The translations under genes and the position numbers were made by a program. From NCBI RefSeq assembly GCF_008727715.1, contig NZ_CP044218.1:124001-188000 (forward strand): 64,000 bases of DNA, read 5' to 3'. The notes under the pieces were generated by a model that saw only the letters and a list, made by a program, of their open reading frames with translations, had not been told where the DNA came from and searched no databases. Below, piece by piece: positions 8,934 to 17,255 of the stretch (the stretch's first letter is position 1; the number at the start of each line of letters is the position of its first letter). This DNA is from Mesorhizobium terrae. Its GTDB lineage: Bacteria > Pseudomonadota > Alphaproteobacteria > Rhizobiales > Rhizobiaceae.

Positions 8934-8990
8934 TTGCTTCATATTCAGGCTACTGAGTATGATAAGTGCATGTCAAGGTGCTTGGGAGGA
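8934..8990. promoter_or_regulatory. Divergent promoter region of the first peptide transporter with a 20-bp operator palindrome
   Basis: At 8941-8960 ATATTCAG-GCTA-CTGAGTAT is an inverted repeat with 8-base arms and one mismatch. It matches the palindrome at 3986-4005 in the right half TGAGTAT and in the flank. For the plus strand a TTGCTT (8934-8939), 18-bp spacer, TATGAT (8958-8963) promoter can be drawn. For the minus strand a TTGACA reads from 8977 to 8972 with the palindrome downstream of it. The repeat would block both directions if bound. GGAGGA at 8985-8990 is the ribosome site of the permease gene. Confidence 0.65.
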
Positions 8991-8998
8991 GCGAGGCA

Positions 8999-9961
8999 TT
9001 GCGGGGTTCGGCCTTTGTATGGAAGCGAATCGTTTTCGCTGTGGTCACGGTTTTCGTTGCCCTGACGCTTAACTTTATCCTGTTCCGCGTCCTTCCTGGC
9101 GGGCCTATTAGCCAGATATCGCGTGTGCCGAACGCATCCCCGGCGCTCAAGCAGGCGCTTACCGCGCAGTTCGGCCTCGATAAGCCGATTTGGGAGCAAT
9201 ATCTGCTCTATCTCCAACAGACGCTGCACGGCAATCTTGGCGTTTCCTACATGAACCGTCAGCCCGTGCTCGACAATTTGATCGAGGCATTTGGCAACAC
9301 CATCCCCATGGTGGCGACGGGAACGGTCCTGGCGCTGATGATGGGCGGCCTCGTCGGCGTGATTTCCGCCGTGCGCCGGGGCAGCGCGACCGATCACCTC
9401 AGCACCAATATCGCCGTCTTGTTCTACGCGTTCCCAACGCAATTCCTGGGCATGATGCTTCTCATCATCTTCGCCGGGGTCCTGCCTTCCGCAGGCATGA
9501 GCGACCCATTCGCCATCGGCGGTTCGCAGTGGGATGTCTTTCTCGACACGCTCAAACACATGATCCTGCCGGTGGCGACGCTGGCGCTGACACTCTTCGC
9601 CGAGAATGCGCTTATCGTCCGTTCCGCCATGCTGGAAACGCTGGGCGAGGACTATATCCTGACGGCGAAGGCCAAGGGCGTGCCGCGCCACCGGCTCATC
9701 CGCGCGCACGCCTTGCGCAACGCCATGCTGCCCATCGTCACCATGGTGGCAATGTCGCTCGGTGCGGTCGTCACCGGCTCCATCCTGATCGAGGTCATCT
9801 TCTCATGGCCGGGTATCGGCCGCGCGCTCTACACTGCGGTGCTCAAGCGCGACTATCCGATGCTGCAGGGCGGGTTCCTCGCCATCACCGTCGTGGTGAT
9901 CACCTTCAACCTGATCGCCGACCTCATCTACTACAAGCTTGATCCCCGGATAACGACATGA
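8999..9961 (+). CDS. Peptide ABC transporter permease, DppB type (TTG start)
   Basis: Predicted 320 residues with about six membrane segments; the first is FVWKRIVFAVVTVFVALTLN. The binding-protein-dependent transport loop is seen as RAHALRNAMLPIVTMVAM. An upstream ATG at 8966 exists, but TTG at 8999 has GGAGGA exactly eight bases before it and puts the start just before the first membrane helix. The 8966 start would overlap the promoter. Inner-membrane half of the peptide importer whose binding protein is encoded on the other strand. It overlaps the next permease by ATGA. Confidence 0.9.
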   Translation: MRGSAFVWKRIVFAVVTVFVALTLNFILFRVLPGGPISQISRVPNASPALKQALTAQFGLDKPIWEQYLLYLQQTLHGNLGVSYMNRQPVLDNLIEAFGNTIPMVATGTVLALMMGGLVGVISAVRRGSATDHLSTNIAVLFYAFPTQFLGMMLLIIFAGVLPSAGMSDPFAIGGSQWDVFLDTLKHMILPVATLALTLFAENALIVRSAMLETLGEDYILTAKAKGVPRHRLIRAHALRNAMLPIVTMVAMSLGAVVTGSILIEVIFSWPGIGRALYTAVLKRDYPMLQGGFLAITVVVITFNLIADLIYYKLDPRITT

Positions 9962-10908
9962 CCCTTTCCCTGCCTGGGGCCACTGCCCCAGAAACCGAGA
10001 CGCGTCTCGGTTTCTGGCCGATGTTGAACGATGTGCTGCATCAACCCGCGGCACTGGTGGGCTCGGCCATCGTTGCCGTGTTCGTTCTGCTCGCGCTCAT
10101 TTCGCCGCTGATCGAACCTTACAGCGTCCATGAAGCGACATGCGCCGTTTTCGAGCCGCCTTCCTGGCAACACTGGTTCGGCTGCGACGATGGCGGCATC
10201 GACGTGTTCAGCCTTGTGTTGCGCGGCGGCCGCATTTCCATGATCGTCGGCGCCATCGCGACACTGATCGCCATCGGCATCGGCGCCACGATCGGCGTTC
10301 TTTCGGGCTATTTCGGCGGTTGGGTCGATACTGTTCTGATGCGCATCACCGACTATTTCCTGGTCATCCCGCAGATCGTGCTGATGATCGTGATCGCCGC
10401 GGTGTGGGGGCCGAGCCTGTCTCACGTCATCATCGTCATCGGCGCCCTGATGTGGACCAGCACGGCACGACTGATCCGCGCCCAGGTCAAGAGCCTGCGC
10501 GAACGGGTCTATGTGAAGCGGGTCGAGGCGCTGGGCGCCAGCCATCTCCACATCATCATGCGCCACATCATCCCGCAGATCGGGCCGCTTCTTGTCGCCA
10601 ACACGGTGCTGGCCATCACAGTCGCCATCTTCAACGAGACCGCGCTCGCATTCCTCGGCCTTTCGGACCCCACGGCGATCACCTGGGGCACCATTATGGA
10701 GCACGCCTTCGACCGTGCGGCCGTCAGCAGCGGCGCCTGGTGGGCGATCGTCCCGGCAGGCGTTGCCGTCGCCGTGCTGATCATGGGCTGCTACATGCTC
10801 GGCCGCTCCATCGAAGACGGGCTGAACCCACGGCTCAAGGTCTCATATCTTTCATTGCATGGCTGGAAACTGCGCCCGCTCGTCGGCCGTGGACCGGACG
10901 CGATATGA
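9958..10908 (+). CDS. Peptide ABC transporter permease, DppC type
   Basis: Predicted 316 residues with about six membrane helices. The DppC-type N-terminal helix (ALVGSAIVAVFVLLALISPL) and the ATPase-contact loop VEALGASHLHIIMRHIIPQI are both clear. It forms the heterodimeric channel with the DppB-type protein before it and overlaps both neighbours by ATGA. It lacks the usual helix-2 DxxGRD turn: the region between the first and second helices reads CDDGGIDVFSLVLRGGR, where most DppC proteins have a G-D-x-x-GRD motif. Substrate class is peptide or a related nickel/opine-type ligand, from family and neighbours. Confidence 0.92.
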   Translation: MTLSLPGATAPETETRLGFWPMLNDVLHQPAALVGSAIVAVFVLLALISPLIEPYSVHEATCAVFEPPSWQHWFGCDDGGIDVFSLVLRGGRISMIVGAIATLIAIGIGATIGVLSGYFGGWVDTVLMRITDYFLVIPQIVLMIVIAAVWGPSLSHVIIVIGALMWTSTARLIRAQVKSLRERVYVKRVEALGASHLHIIMRHIIPQIGPLLVANTVLAITVAIFNETALAFLGLSDPTAITWGTIMEHAFDRAAVSSGAWWAIVPAGVAVAVLIMGCYMLGRSIEDGLNPRLKVSYLSLHGWKLRPLVGRGPDAI

Positions 10909-12608
10909 CAAGGAACTCCAGGTTGAGCAGCGCCTTCGCAATCCAGGACTTGAATATCTGGTTCGGCACCAATGCCGGCGGCCGCCGCGCCGAATTTCAT
11001 GTCGTGAAGAACGTCAACATCGAACTCGCACCTGGCGAGCGCATTGGACTGGTCGGCGAATCCGGTTCCGGCAAGACAACCACCATCCTTGCCGCCATGG
11101 GACTTTTGCCGGCAAACGCGGAAGTGTCCGGCCGCATCCTGCTTGGCGGACAGGATATTCTGCGGAACGGCGAGGCAAGCATCGCCCCCCACCGCTGGAA
11201 GGACATCGCCATGGTGTTCCAGGGCGCGATGAGTGCGTTCAATCCGGTCAAGACCATAGGCTGGCAGATCGCGGAGGCCATGCAGATGCACGGTGTCGCG
11301 CGCGGTGTCGCCATGGCGCGCCGGATCGGTGAGCTTCTGGAACTGGTCGGCATACCTGCGGATCACGCCGGGCGCTTTCCGCATCAGCTTTCCGGCGGCA
11401 TGCGCCAGCGCGCCATGATCGCGATGGCCCTGGCCTGCGAACCCAAGGTGTTGCTGGCCGACGAACCGACGACCGCGCTGGACGTGATGGTGCAGGATCA
11501 GGTGATGAAGCTGCTGGTGCGGCTCAGCAAGGAGCTGAACCTGGCGCTTGTGCTCGTCACCCACGATCTCGCCGTCGTCGCCCAGAGCTGCCACCGCGCG
11601 GCCGTGATGCTGAAAGGCGAAGTGATCGAACAGGGAGAGGTTGGCGATCTCTATCATCGCCCCCAGCACGAATACACTCGCAAGCTTTTCGAGGCGACGC
11701 CTGACGTGTTCTCGGCGGCAAAGGCGAACCAAAGCGGTTCAGCGGCGCCGGACAAGGCACCAAGTGCCTCGCCCCTGCTCGACGTGCGGGATATCACCGT
11801 ATCATACCCACGCGCCCGCACCTTCCGCGACATGATACGTGGGCAAGACCCTCAAATCCCCGCCGCCGTCGAGAACGTCTCGATCCATGTTGACCGCGGC
11901 GAGATGGTGGCACTTGTCGGCCAATCCGGCAGCGGCAAGACGACGACGCTGCAGGCCGTGCTTGGCATGATCAAGGCGCGCAGCGGTTCCATTCGTATCA
12001 ACGGCCACGACGTCACTCATCTCAAGAGCCGCCATTGGCGACCGCTTCGACGCCATGTCCAGATGATCTACCAGGATCCCTACGAGTCGCTCGACCTGCG
12101 CTATCGCGTCCGCTCCACGGTCGAGGAACCGTTGCGTGTTCATGGCATCGGCCTCACGGCGAAGGAGCGCGAGATGCTGATCTGCGCGGCTCTCGAACGC
12201 GTCGGGCTGACGCCCGTCGAACGTTATCTCAACCGGTTCCCGCATGAGCTTTCCGGCGGTCAGCGGCAACGCGTTGCAATTGCAGCCGCCATCGTGCTCA
12301 AGCCGGAACTGCTGTTGGCCGATGAGCCGGTTTCGATGCTCGACGTATCAGTGCGCGCCGGCGTGCTCGAACTGCTCAATGAGCTGCGCACGGATTCCAA
12401 AATGGGTATCCTTATGATCACGCACGACCTGTCGACAGCGGTTCACTACGCCGACCGCATCGCCGTCATGCATCAAGGCAGGATCGTGGAAGAAGGCAAC
12501 GCTGCAGCGGTCGTCGGTTCGCCCAAGGCGCCCTATACGCGCGCGTTGCTGGCCAGCATTCCCCATCCTGATCCGGAACGGTCCGCGCTGGCCGATTTAA
12601 CGGCCTGA
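10905..12608 (+). CDS. Fused double ABC ATPase of the peptide transporter (DppD-DppF in one chain)
   Basis: Predicted 567 residues holding two complete nucleotide-binding domains joined by a linker near residues 265-290. Domain 1: Walker [10 protein letters not shown] (51-59), signature LSGGMRQ (162-168), Walker B LLADEP (183-188). Domain 2: Walker [10 protein letters not shown] (339-347), signature LSGGQRQ (449-455), Walker B LLLADEP (469-475). The start at 10905 gives an ATGA overlap with the permease and begins just before the first domain; a much longer in-frame reading upstream is a shadow of the permease gene. It energises the transporter of this block. Its last 12 bases overlap the convergent GntR gene. 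Confidence 0.93.
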   Translation: MTRNSRLSSAFAIQDLNIWFGTNAGGRRAEFHVVKNVNIELAPGERIGLVGESGSGKTTTILAAMGLLPANAEVSGRILLGGQDILRNGEASIAPHRWKDIAMVFQGAMSAFNPVKTIGWQIAEAMQMHGVARGVAMARRIGELLELVGIPADHAGRFPHQLSGGMRQRAMIAMALACEPKVLLADEPTTALDVMVQDQVMKLLVRLSKELNLALVLVTHDLAVVAQSCHRAAVMLKGEVIEQGEVGDLYHRPQHEYTRKLFEATPDVFSAAKANQSGSAAPDKAPSASPLLDVRDITVSYPRARTFRDMIRGQDPQIPAAVENVSIHVDRGEMVALVGQSGSGKTTTLQAVLGMIKARSGSIRINGHDVTHLKSRHWRPLRRHVQMIYQDPYESLDLRYRVRSTVEEPLRVHGIGLTAKEREMLICAALERVGLTPVERYLNRFPHELSGGQRQRVAIAAAIVLKPELLLADEPVSMLDVSVRAGVLELLNELRTDSKMGILMITHDLSTAVHYADRIAVMHQGRIVEEGNAAAVVGSPKAPYTRALLASIPHPDPERSALADLTA

Positions 12609-13478
12609 GCGCCCGGACGACTTCTTCGCAACCGGCAGAACCGAGCGCTTGCTGCCATGCAGTGGCAGCACCACCCATTGTTTCATGTCGGTTGGCTGCA
12701 GCAGGTGCCGGCTTCCCGACCCGGACGTATAGAATACGAAATCCGAGGCCTTGTAGGTCTGCTGATAACAATCGAAGGCCTTGCCGTCGGCGGTGAAGGA
12801 AACGCCCCTGATGCGCACGACCTGGTCGCGCGAACCGAGGTCGAGTATCTCGCGCTCGGTGGGTGTCGGCCTGTCCACTTCCAGCGATTGTTCGACATAG
12901 TCGTCCCGCAGGCCGTAGCGTTCGGCAAGCAAGGCATAAAGCGAGTCGCCCGCTTCGAGATCCTTGTCGTCGATCGCCGGCACGAGGCTGAGCGGCAACA
13001 CCGCCTGTTCCAGGATCGCCGGGGTTGTCCGAAAGCTGCGCCGCCTGATGATCTCCCAGACCGGCTGGCCGAGTTCGATCGACAGCGCCTTGGCGATCTC
13101 GGGGCTGGGCGAACCGATGTTGATGCCGAGCAGTTCCGTGGCAAGCTCAGGCCCGCTGCCCGAAGGTGAAAGCGTTTCCAGAAGGCGCCCAGCCCGACTG
13201 GGTTCGCTGACGATGCGATCCCTGGCGACGAAGGTCCCGATGCCCTGATGACGGTGAATCCGGCCGGAATGTTCCAGCTTGTCCAGCGCATGACGCACCG
13301 AGATCAGGCTGACGCCTGTCAACTTGGCGAGTTCAGTCGTGCTCGGCAATTTGTCGCCGCCGCTCAAATTGTTCGTGGCAATGAAATCGAGGATCCAGTC
13401 ATGAACGACCAGATAGCGGAGTTTCCGCTCCTCGTTTTCCTGTGACGCGATCTGTTTTTGCCGTTGAGCCAAAGTCAC
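12597..13478 (-). CDS. GntR-family transcriptional regulator, HutC/UTRA subfamily
   Basis: Predicted 293 residues. The winged helix-turn-helix at about residues 20-90 includes LPSTTELAKLTGVSLISVRHALDKLEHSGRI; a UTRA effector domain follows, ending near FDCYQQTYKASDFVFY. UTRA domains bind small metabolites, and in NagR/DasR proteins the effector is an amino-sugar phosphate. With a nagB gene in the neighbouring operon that is an attractive guess. The listed GTG start is uncertain: GAGG lies only two bases before it, while TTG two codons later has GAGG at eight bases. It is the natural candidate to bind the two 20-bp palindromes at 3986 and 8941. Confidence 0.88.
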   Translation of the reverse strand: MTLAQRQKQIASQENEERKLRYLVVHDWILDFIATNNLSGGDKLPSTTELAKLTGVSLISVRHALDKLEHSGRIHRHQGIGTFVARDRIVSEPSRAGRLLETLSPSGSGPELATELLGINIGSPSPEIAKALSIELGQPVWEIIRRRSFRTTPAILEQAVLPLSLVPAIDDKDLEAGDSLYALLAERYGLRDDYVEQSLEVDRPTPTEREILDLGSRDQVVRIRGVSFTADGKAFDCYQQTYKASDFVFYTSGSGSRHLLQPTDMKQWVVLPLHGSKRSVLPVAKKSSGRSGR

Positions 13479-13754
13479 TACCTCGGCATGTTGATTGACA
13501 CGTAACCCATCCGCCTTCCAACCGCTCCAGCCGACAACAAAGTGCAGCTGTCATACTGAGAACGACAAGCTGATGCTAGCAGCTTTGTTACAGGAATGCG
13601 AAACTTACATGTATTGTTGGGGCAAGCGGGAAATGCCTCGCGGCAAGCCCGTTTCAGCGATTGCCGACATGGCAGTTTTCAGTTCGGCCGGCGCAGATCG
13701 CCTCCGGTCGCACGCGGACCTCAAAACAACCAGTTCCGCCATCTTCGGGACGCC

Positions 13755-13865
13755 TCAGATCATCAAGTAGACCGAGAACAGAATGATGATGGCGGCGACG
13801 ATGGGTACGCCCCAATCGCTCAGGAACCGCGAGGGATATTTCGTGTCCAGATGAAGGAATGACAT
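13755..13865 (-). CDS. 36-residue single-span membrane protein, unrecognised
   Basis: Reads MSFLHLDTKYPSRFLSDWGV followed by a hydrophobic span PIVAAIIILFSVYLMI to the C-terminus. The layout is a short charged N-terminal segment and one membrane helix. A strong ribosome site GGAGG lies seven bases before the ATG. A clear sigma-70-type promoter (TTGCGG, 17 bp, TATAAT) sits about 75 bases upstream on the same strand. Promoter, ribosome site and a complete helix together make a real gene likely despite the size. I do not recognise the family. Small proteins like this often bind larger membrane complexes, but no partner can be named from context. Confidence 0.72.
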   Translation of the reverse strand: MSFLHLDTKYPSRFLSDWGVPIVAAIIILFSVYLMI

Positions 13866-14172
13866 AGCACTCCCTCCTCAAAGGGCTGGTGTGTCGCCCC
13901 ATGCAGCCGAGCCCGATTTCGGCCGCCGACTGAACAGCGAAATTATACACCCGAGACCCGTCGACCGCAAAACCCACGGTCTCGCAGGACAGATAAACAC
14001 GGGCCGATGCCGCGAGCCGATCGGCGGACGCGACCCAGTGTGAGCCATTTCATGGTTGGCGGTGCGCGTCGGGTCGATTGTAGGCCGGCAGAGATCAACC
14101 GGCCGCTCTTCGAGCGCTGTTGTTCGGACAAGAGTTCGGTCCGCGTTAAAACCAGGCAGGAGGCGAACATAG
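13866..14172. other. 307-base intergenic region between two small divergent genes
   Basis: Contains the promoter and leader of the 36-residue protein gene on the minus strand and the leader of the 69-residue protein gene on the plus strand. Several open frames cross it, but none has a ribosome site or convincing protein composition. No RNA gene or repeat was recognised. Confidence 0.5.
13942..13970 (-). promoter_or_regulatory. Sigma-70-type promoter for the 36-residue membrane protein
   Basis: On the minus strand TTGCGG (13970-13965) and a perfect TATAAT (13947-13942) are separated by exactly 17 bases. The -10 lies about 77 bases before the ATG of the small membrane-protein gene, giving a leader of roughly 70 nucleotides. 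No other minus-strand gene lies between. Confidence 0.6.
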
Positions 14173-14382
14173 ATGCGTATGTGTGTGCGACCCGCGAAAC
14201 GCGACGGCGATGTCAAAGAGCTTTTTGACCGCCGATTGGCCAAGGAGGATGTCTCCACGCGAGACGGTGGCGTATCGCTGTCGATCGTCGCACGCGACAT
14301 GTATGCGAAAGGCTCGAACTATCACTACACGATCACGCTGACGCACACCGAGCTTGCCGCGCTAGCCGACGCCGCCAGATAA
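14173..14382 (+). CDS. 69-residue hypothetical protein
   Basis: AGGAGG at 14158-14163 lies nine bases before the ATG, a near-ideal ribosome site. The product begins MRMCVRPAKRDGDVKELFDR and ends in a stretch that looks folded: SLSIVARDMYAKGSNYHYTI then TLTHTELAALADAAR. There is no signal peptide or membrane helix. The alternating pattern in the middle suggests a small beta-sheet followed by a short helix. I do not recognise it. It stands alone between the small membrane-protein gene and the convergent GcvT-like pseudogene. Confidence 0.62.
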   Translation: MRMCVRPAKRDGDVKELFDRRLAKEDVSTRDGGVSLSIVARDMYAKGSNYHYTITLTHTELAALADAAR

Positions 14383-14449
14383 ACGCGAGGCCGGCACCGC
14401 ACCGACGGTCGCATCGTTGCGACCCGCAAGCAACCGGCATCCCTTGCCT

Positions 14450-15694
14450 CTAACGCTCACCCGGCGGGAAGGCTGAGCGACGCTCCAGCTTGATGAAGGG
14501 TCGCGGCACGACTTTCGCCCGCTTCATCATCTTGTGATACTGCAATTCCCGCATCGCATAGATTTCGACCCAGAGATCGTCAACGATCGTATCGCCGTAA
14601 GGTCGCTGCAAACTGGCAATCGCGATGTTGCGCTTTGCCGTCGGCGACCAGATCGCGGCGGTGACCAGGCCGATTTCGCGTTTGCCACGATGATAGACGA
14701 TGGCGTGTTCGGCCAGAACGTTGCCCTCGATTTCCAGACCCACCAGAATGCGCTTCAGCGTCTTGTCGCGCCGCGCGGCCAGGATCGCTCAACGCCCGTT
14801 GAAATGCCCCTTGTCGGGATCGACCATGAAGCCGAGCCCGATCTCGTCGGGCATGCACGGACGATCGGCGCGAATGGCGTGGTCCGCGGTGACAAAATCC
14901 GCGTTGGCGACAATCAATCCCGCCTCGATGCGCGCCCGGTTGAGTGCGGTGTAACCGATCGGGCGGATGCCGTGCTCGCGGCCGGCCGTCACCAGCCGGT
15001 CCCACAGGCTGAGCGCCAGATCGGACGGCACGAACAATTCGTAGCCGAGATCACCGGTAAATCCGGTTCTCGAGATCGTCACCGCGCCGTTTTCGTGCGG
15101 AAAATCGGCAAGATCAAAAATCCGTAGCTTCTCTACACCGGCAAAGCCGGCATCGCGCAAGACGGCATAGGCGGTCGGACCTTGCAGGGCCAGACCGGCA
15201 ACCGCTTCGGTCTCCTCAGATACACTGACATCAAAACCGATAGCGCTGTCCAACAGCCATGGCAGGTGGCGTTCCTGACAGCACAGACGGAACCTGTCGG
15301 TGGAGAACCGAAATAGCGTGCCGTCGTCGAGAACATGGCCGCCATCGTCGCACCACGCCGTATAGTGAACCTTGCCGGGTTTGAGCTTGGCGACGTCCCG
15401 GAGCGTTACCCGATTGAGGAACGCCTCGGCATCATCGCCCTCGACGAGGTATTTGACCATGGGAGAAATGTCGAAGAGCGCCGCCTGGCTGCGAATTGCG
15501 AAATATTCGAGCTCTTCATCCCACAGCGACAACGGCGCCTTGTAGCCGCTCCAGCTGTACCAATCCTGCCTGGCGGCCAACGCTTCGATGCGTGGCTGGA
15601 ATGGCGTCGGCAAACGAAGGGTGCGGAAATGCTGCTGCCTGGCAATCCGCAGTACGTGTCCGGATGGGGCATTGGTCATATCGGTGTTGCGCAT
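14450..15694 (-). pseudogene. GcvT-family aminomethyltransferase interrupted by one in-frame TGA
   Basis: The frame runs 414 codons from ATG at 15694, with a single TGA at codon 302 (14791-14789). The protein continues in the same frame on both sides: ...DPDKGHFNGR, stop, AILAARRDKTLKRILVGLEI..., exactly the C-terminal domain expected for this family. A single change (TGA for CGA) explains it. Intact members move a one-carbon unit to tetrahydrofolate from N-methyl amines or glycine-cleavage intermediates. It lies at the end of a LysR-FAD-FAD operon, five bases after the FAD gene, suggesting oxidation of an N-methylated compound. It could be a true nonsense mutation or a sequencing error; the 301-residue fragment would lack the C-terminal barrel. 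Confidence 0.85.
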
Positions 15695-15698
15695 CGCC

Positions 15699-17255
15699 TC
15701 ATCCCCTCGCCAAGACACGTCGTGCCGCGTTGAGCCCCGGCACACCTGAAACGCCGCCGCCAGGATGAGAACCCGATCCCGCCAGAAACAGACCGTCGAT
15801 GGGTGTGTTGTAACCGGCGCAGCCAGCGATCGGGCGCGACATCAGCATCTGGTCGGCCTGCAGTTCGCCATGGTGCCAGTGGCCACCGGGCATATGATAG
15901 CGCTGTTCGATGTCGAGCGGCGTCAGGAGTTCCGCGTGCCGCACGCTTTTGCCAATGCCCGGCGCAAAGCGTTCCAGCTGCGCCATGATCGCCTGCAGGA
16001 ACAGCGACTTGCCAACATCCCAACCTTGCTTCAGTGCATAGGGCGCGAATTGAACAACGGCCGACAGCATACACGCCCCCGCCGGAGCCAGTGACGGATC
16101 CGAAAGGCTGGGCAAGGTGATCTCCATCACCGGCTCCGATGAGAACTCGCCATATTTCGAAGGATTGAAGGCCAGTTCGACATGGTCGGTCGACGGCGCG
16201 ATCACCAGCCTGCCCCGATGGTCATCGGGACTGACCCCGGTGAAGCGCGGCGGTTCGTCGAGCGCGAGATGCAGTTTGGCAGCGAAGCCGTGCATGCGGA
16301 TGTTCTTGACCTTGCGCACCAGGCCGGTGTCGAGTTGGCGTGGACCGACGAGTTCCATGAAGAGCGCAGCCGGGTTGACCGCGGCCAGGACGATCGGCGC
16401 GCTGATCCGCTCGCCATCTTCCAGCAAGATGCCGACCACATGGCCTTTTTCGATCTGTATTTTGGCGACCTTGGCCTTGCTGCGCAGCCGAACCCCGGCC
16501 CTTTCCGCGCTCGTCGTGATGGCGGCGATGATTTCGCCAAGCCCACCCTTGGGGATGAGCTGCGCGCCCGCCTGTCCACCGACCTCGCCCGCCAGACGGT
16601 AATAGAGCCCGAGCAGCGAGGTGGGCGAGCGCGGACCGAGATGGCTGCCGAGCACGGCATCGAACGCGAGGAGCCCCTTCAGCCTGTCGTCGCCGAGATG
16701 TTCGTCGGCGACATCGGCCACATTCATCAACAGCATGCGCAGGAAATCACGCATGTCCTCCTTGCCAAGCCGACGCAAAGAGAGGGCAGTCATGCCAAGT
16801 GCGGAGCTTTCGGCGAAGGACATGCCGGAGAGATCGGGCGGCCGCCGCGCCAGCATCGGCTTGAGAATTCCCGCATAGCGAATGAGCTGCGCACGCAGGT
16901 CGAGCCAGGCTCGTTCCTCCTGGACCTGAACGCCGGTCAGGCGTTCGCCATAAGCGCCATGCAATACCAGCGCTTCGCCATCCTGCGCCAGCACGACGGT
17001 CGGGACCGGCTGGACCCGATCGAGCGCCAGGCCATGTTTCTCAAGCTCCAGTGTTTTTATGACATCGGGATGCAGGCGATTGAGAACATGCGCGACGGAA
17101 GTCCGGAAACCGGGGGCAAAGCTCTCGGTACGCGCAGCGCCACCAAACGCATCGCCGGCCTCCAGCACGGTTACCTTGCGGCCGGCCTTGGCAAGTACTG
17201 TTGCCGCAACCAGGCCGTTGTGGCCGCCGCCGACGACGATCGCATCAAATGACAT
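15699..17255 (-). CDS. FAD-dependent oxidoreductase, phytoene-desaturase-like, copy 1
   Basis: Predicted 518 residues. The N-terminal dinucleotide fold is IVVGGGHNGLVAATVLAKAG (residues ~6-25) with the GG motif FGGAART, and the C-terminal FAD signature is GLFLAGSGSHPGGGVSGVPG. This is the CrtI/amine-oxidase superfamily group often annotated NAD(P)/FAD-dependent oxidoreductase. No carotenoid genes are near, so phytoene is unlikely to be the substrate. The start overlaps the end of the second FAD gene by 11 bases, showing tight coupling. With the GcvT-like gene beside it, oxidation of a methylated amine or an unusual amino acid is a possible role, but this is inference. Confidence 0.88.
   Translation of the reverse strand: MSFDAIVVGGGHNGLVAATVLAKAGRKVTVLEAGDAFGGAARTESFAPGFRTSVAHVLNRLHPDVIKTLELEKHGLALDRVQPVPTVVLAQDGEALVLHGAYGERLTGVQVQEERAWLDLRAQLIRYAGILKPMLARRPPDLSGMSFAESSALGMTALSLRRLGKEDMRDFLRMLLMNVADVADEHLGDDRLKGLLAFDAVLGSHLGPRSPTSLLGLYYRLAGEVGGQAGAQLIPKGGLGEIIAAITTSAERAGVRLRSKAKVAKIQIEKGHVVGILLEDGERISAPIVLAAVNPAALFMELVGPRQLDTGLVRKVKNIRMHGFAAKLHLALDEPPRFTGVSPDDHRGRLVIAPSTDHVELAFNPSKYGEFSSEPVMEITLPSLSDPSLAPAGACMLSAVVQFAPYALKQGWDVGKSLFLQAIMAQLERFAPGIGKSVRHAELLTPLDIEQRYHMPGGHWHHGELQADQMLMSRPIAGCAGYNTPIDGLFLAGSGSHPGGGVSGVPGLNAARRVLARG

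Noticed and set aside
14789..14791. TGA read as selenocysteine in the GcvT-like gene
   Set aside because: GcvT proteins do not use selenocysteine here, the expected residue is Arg (CGA), and no SECIS-like hairpin was recognised right after the codon.
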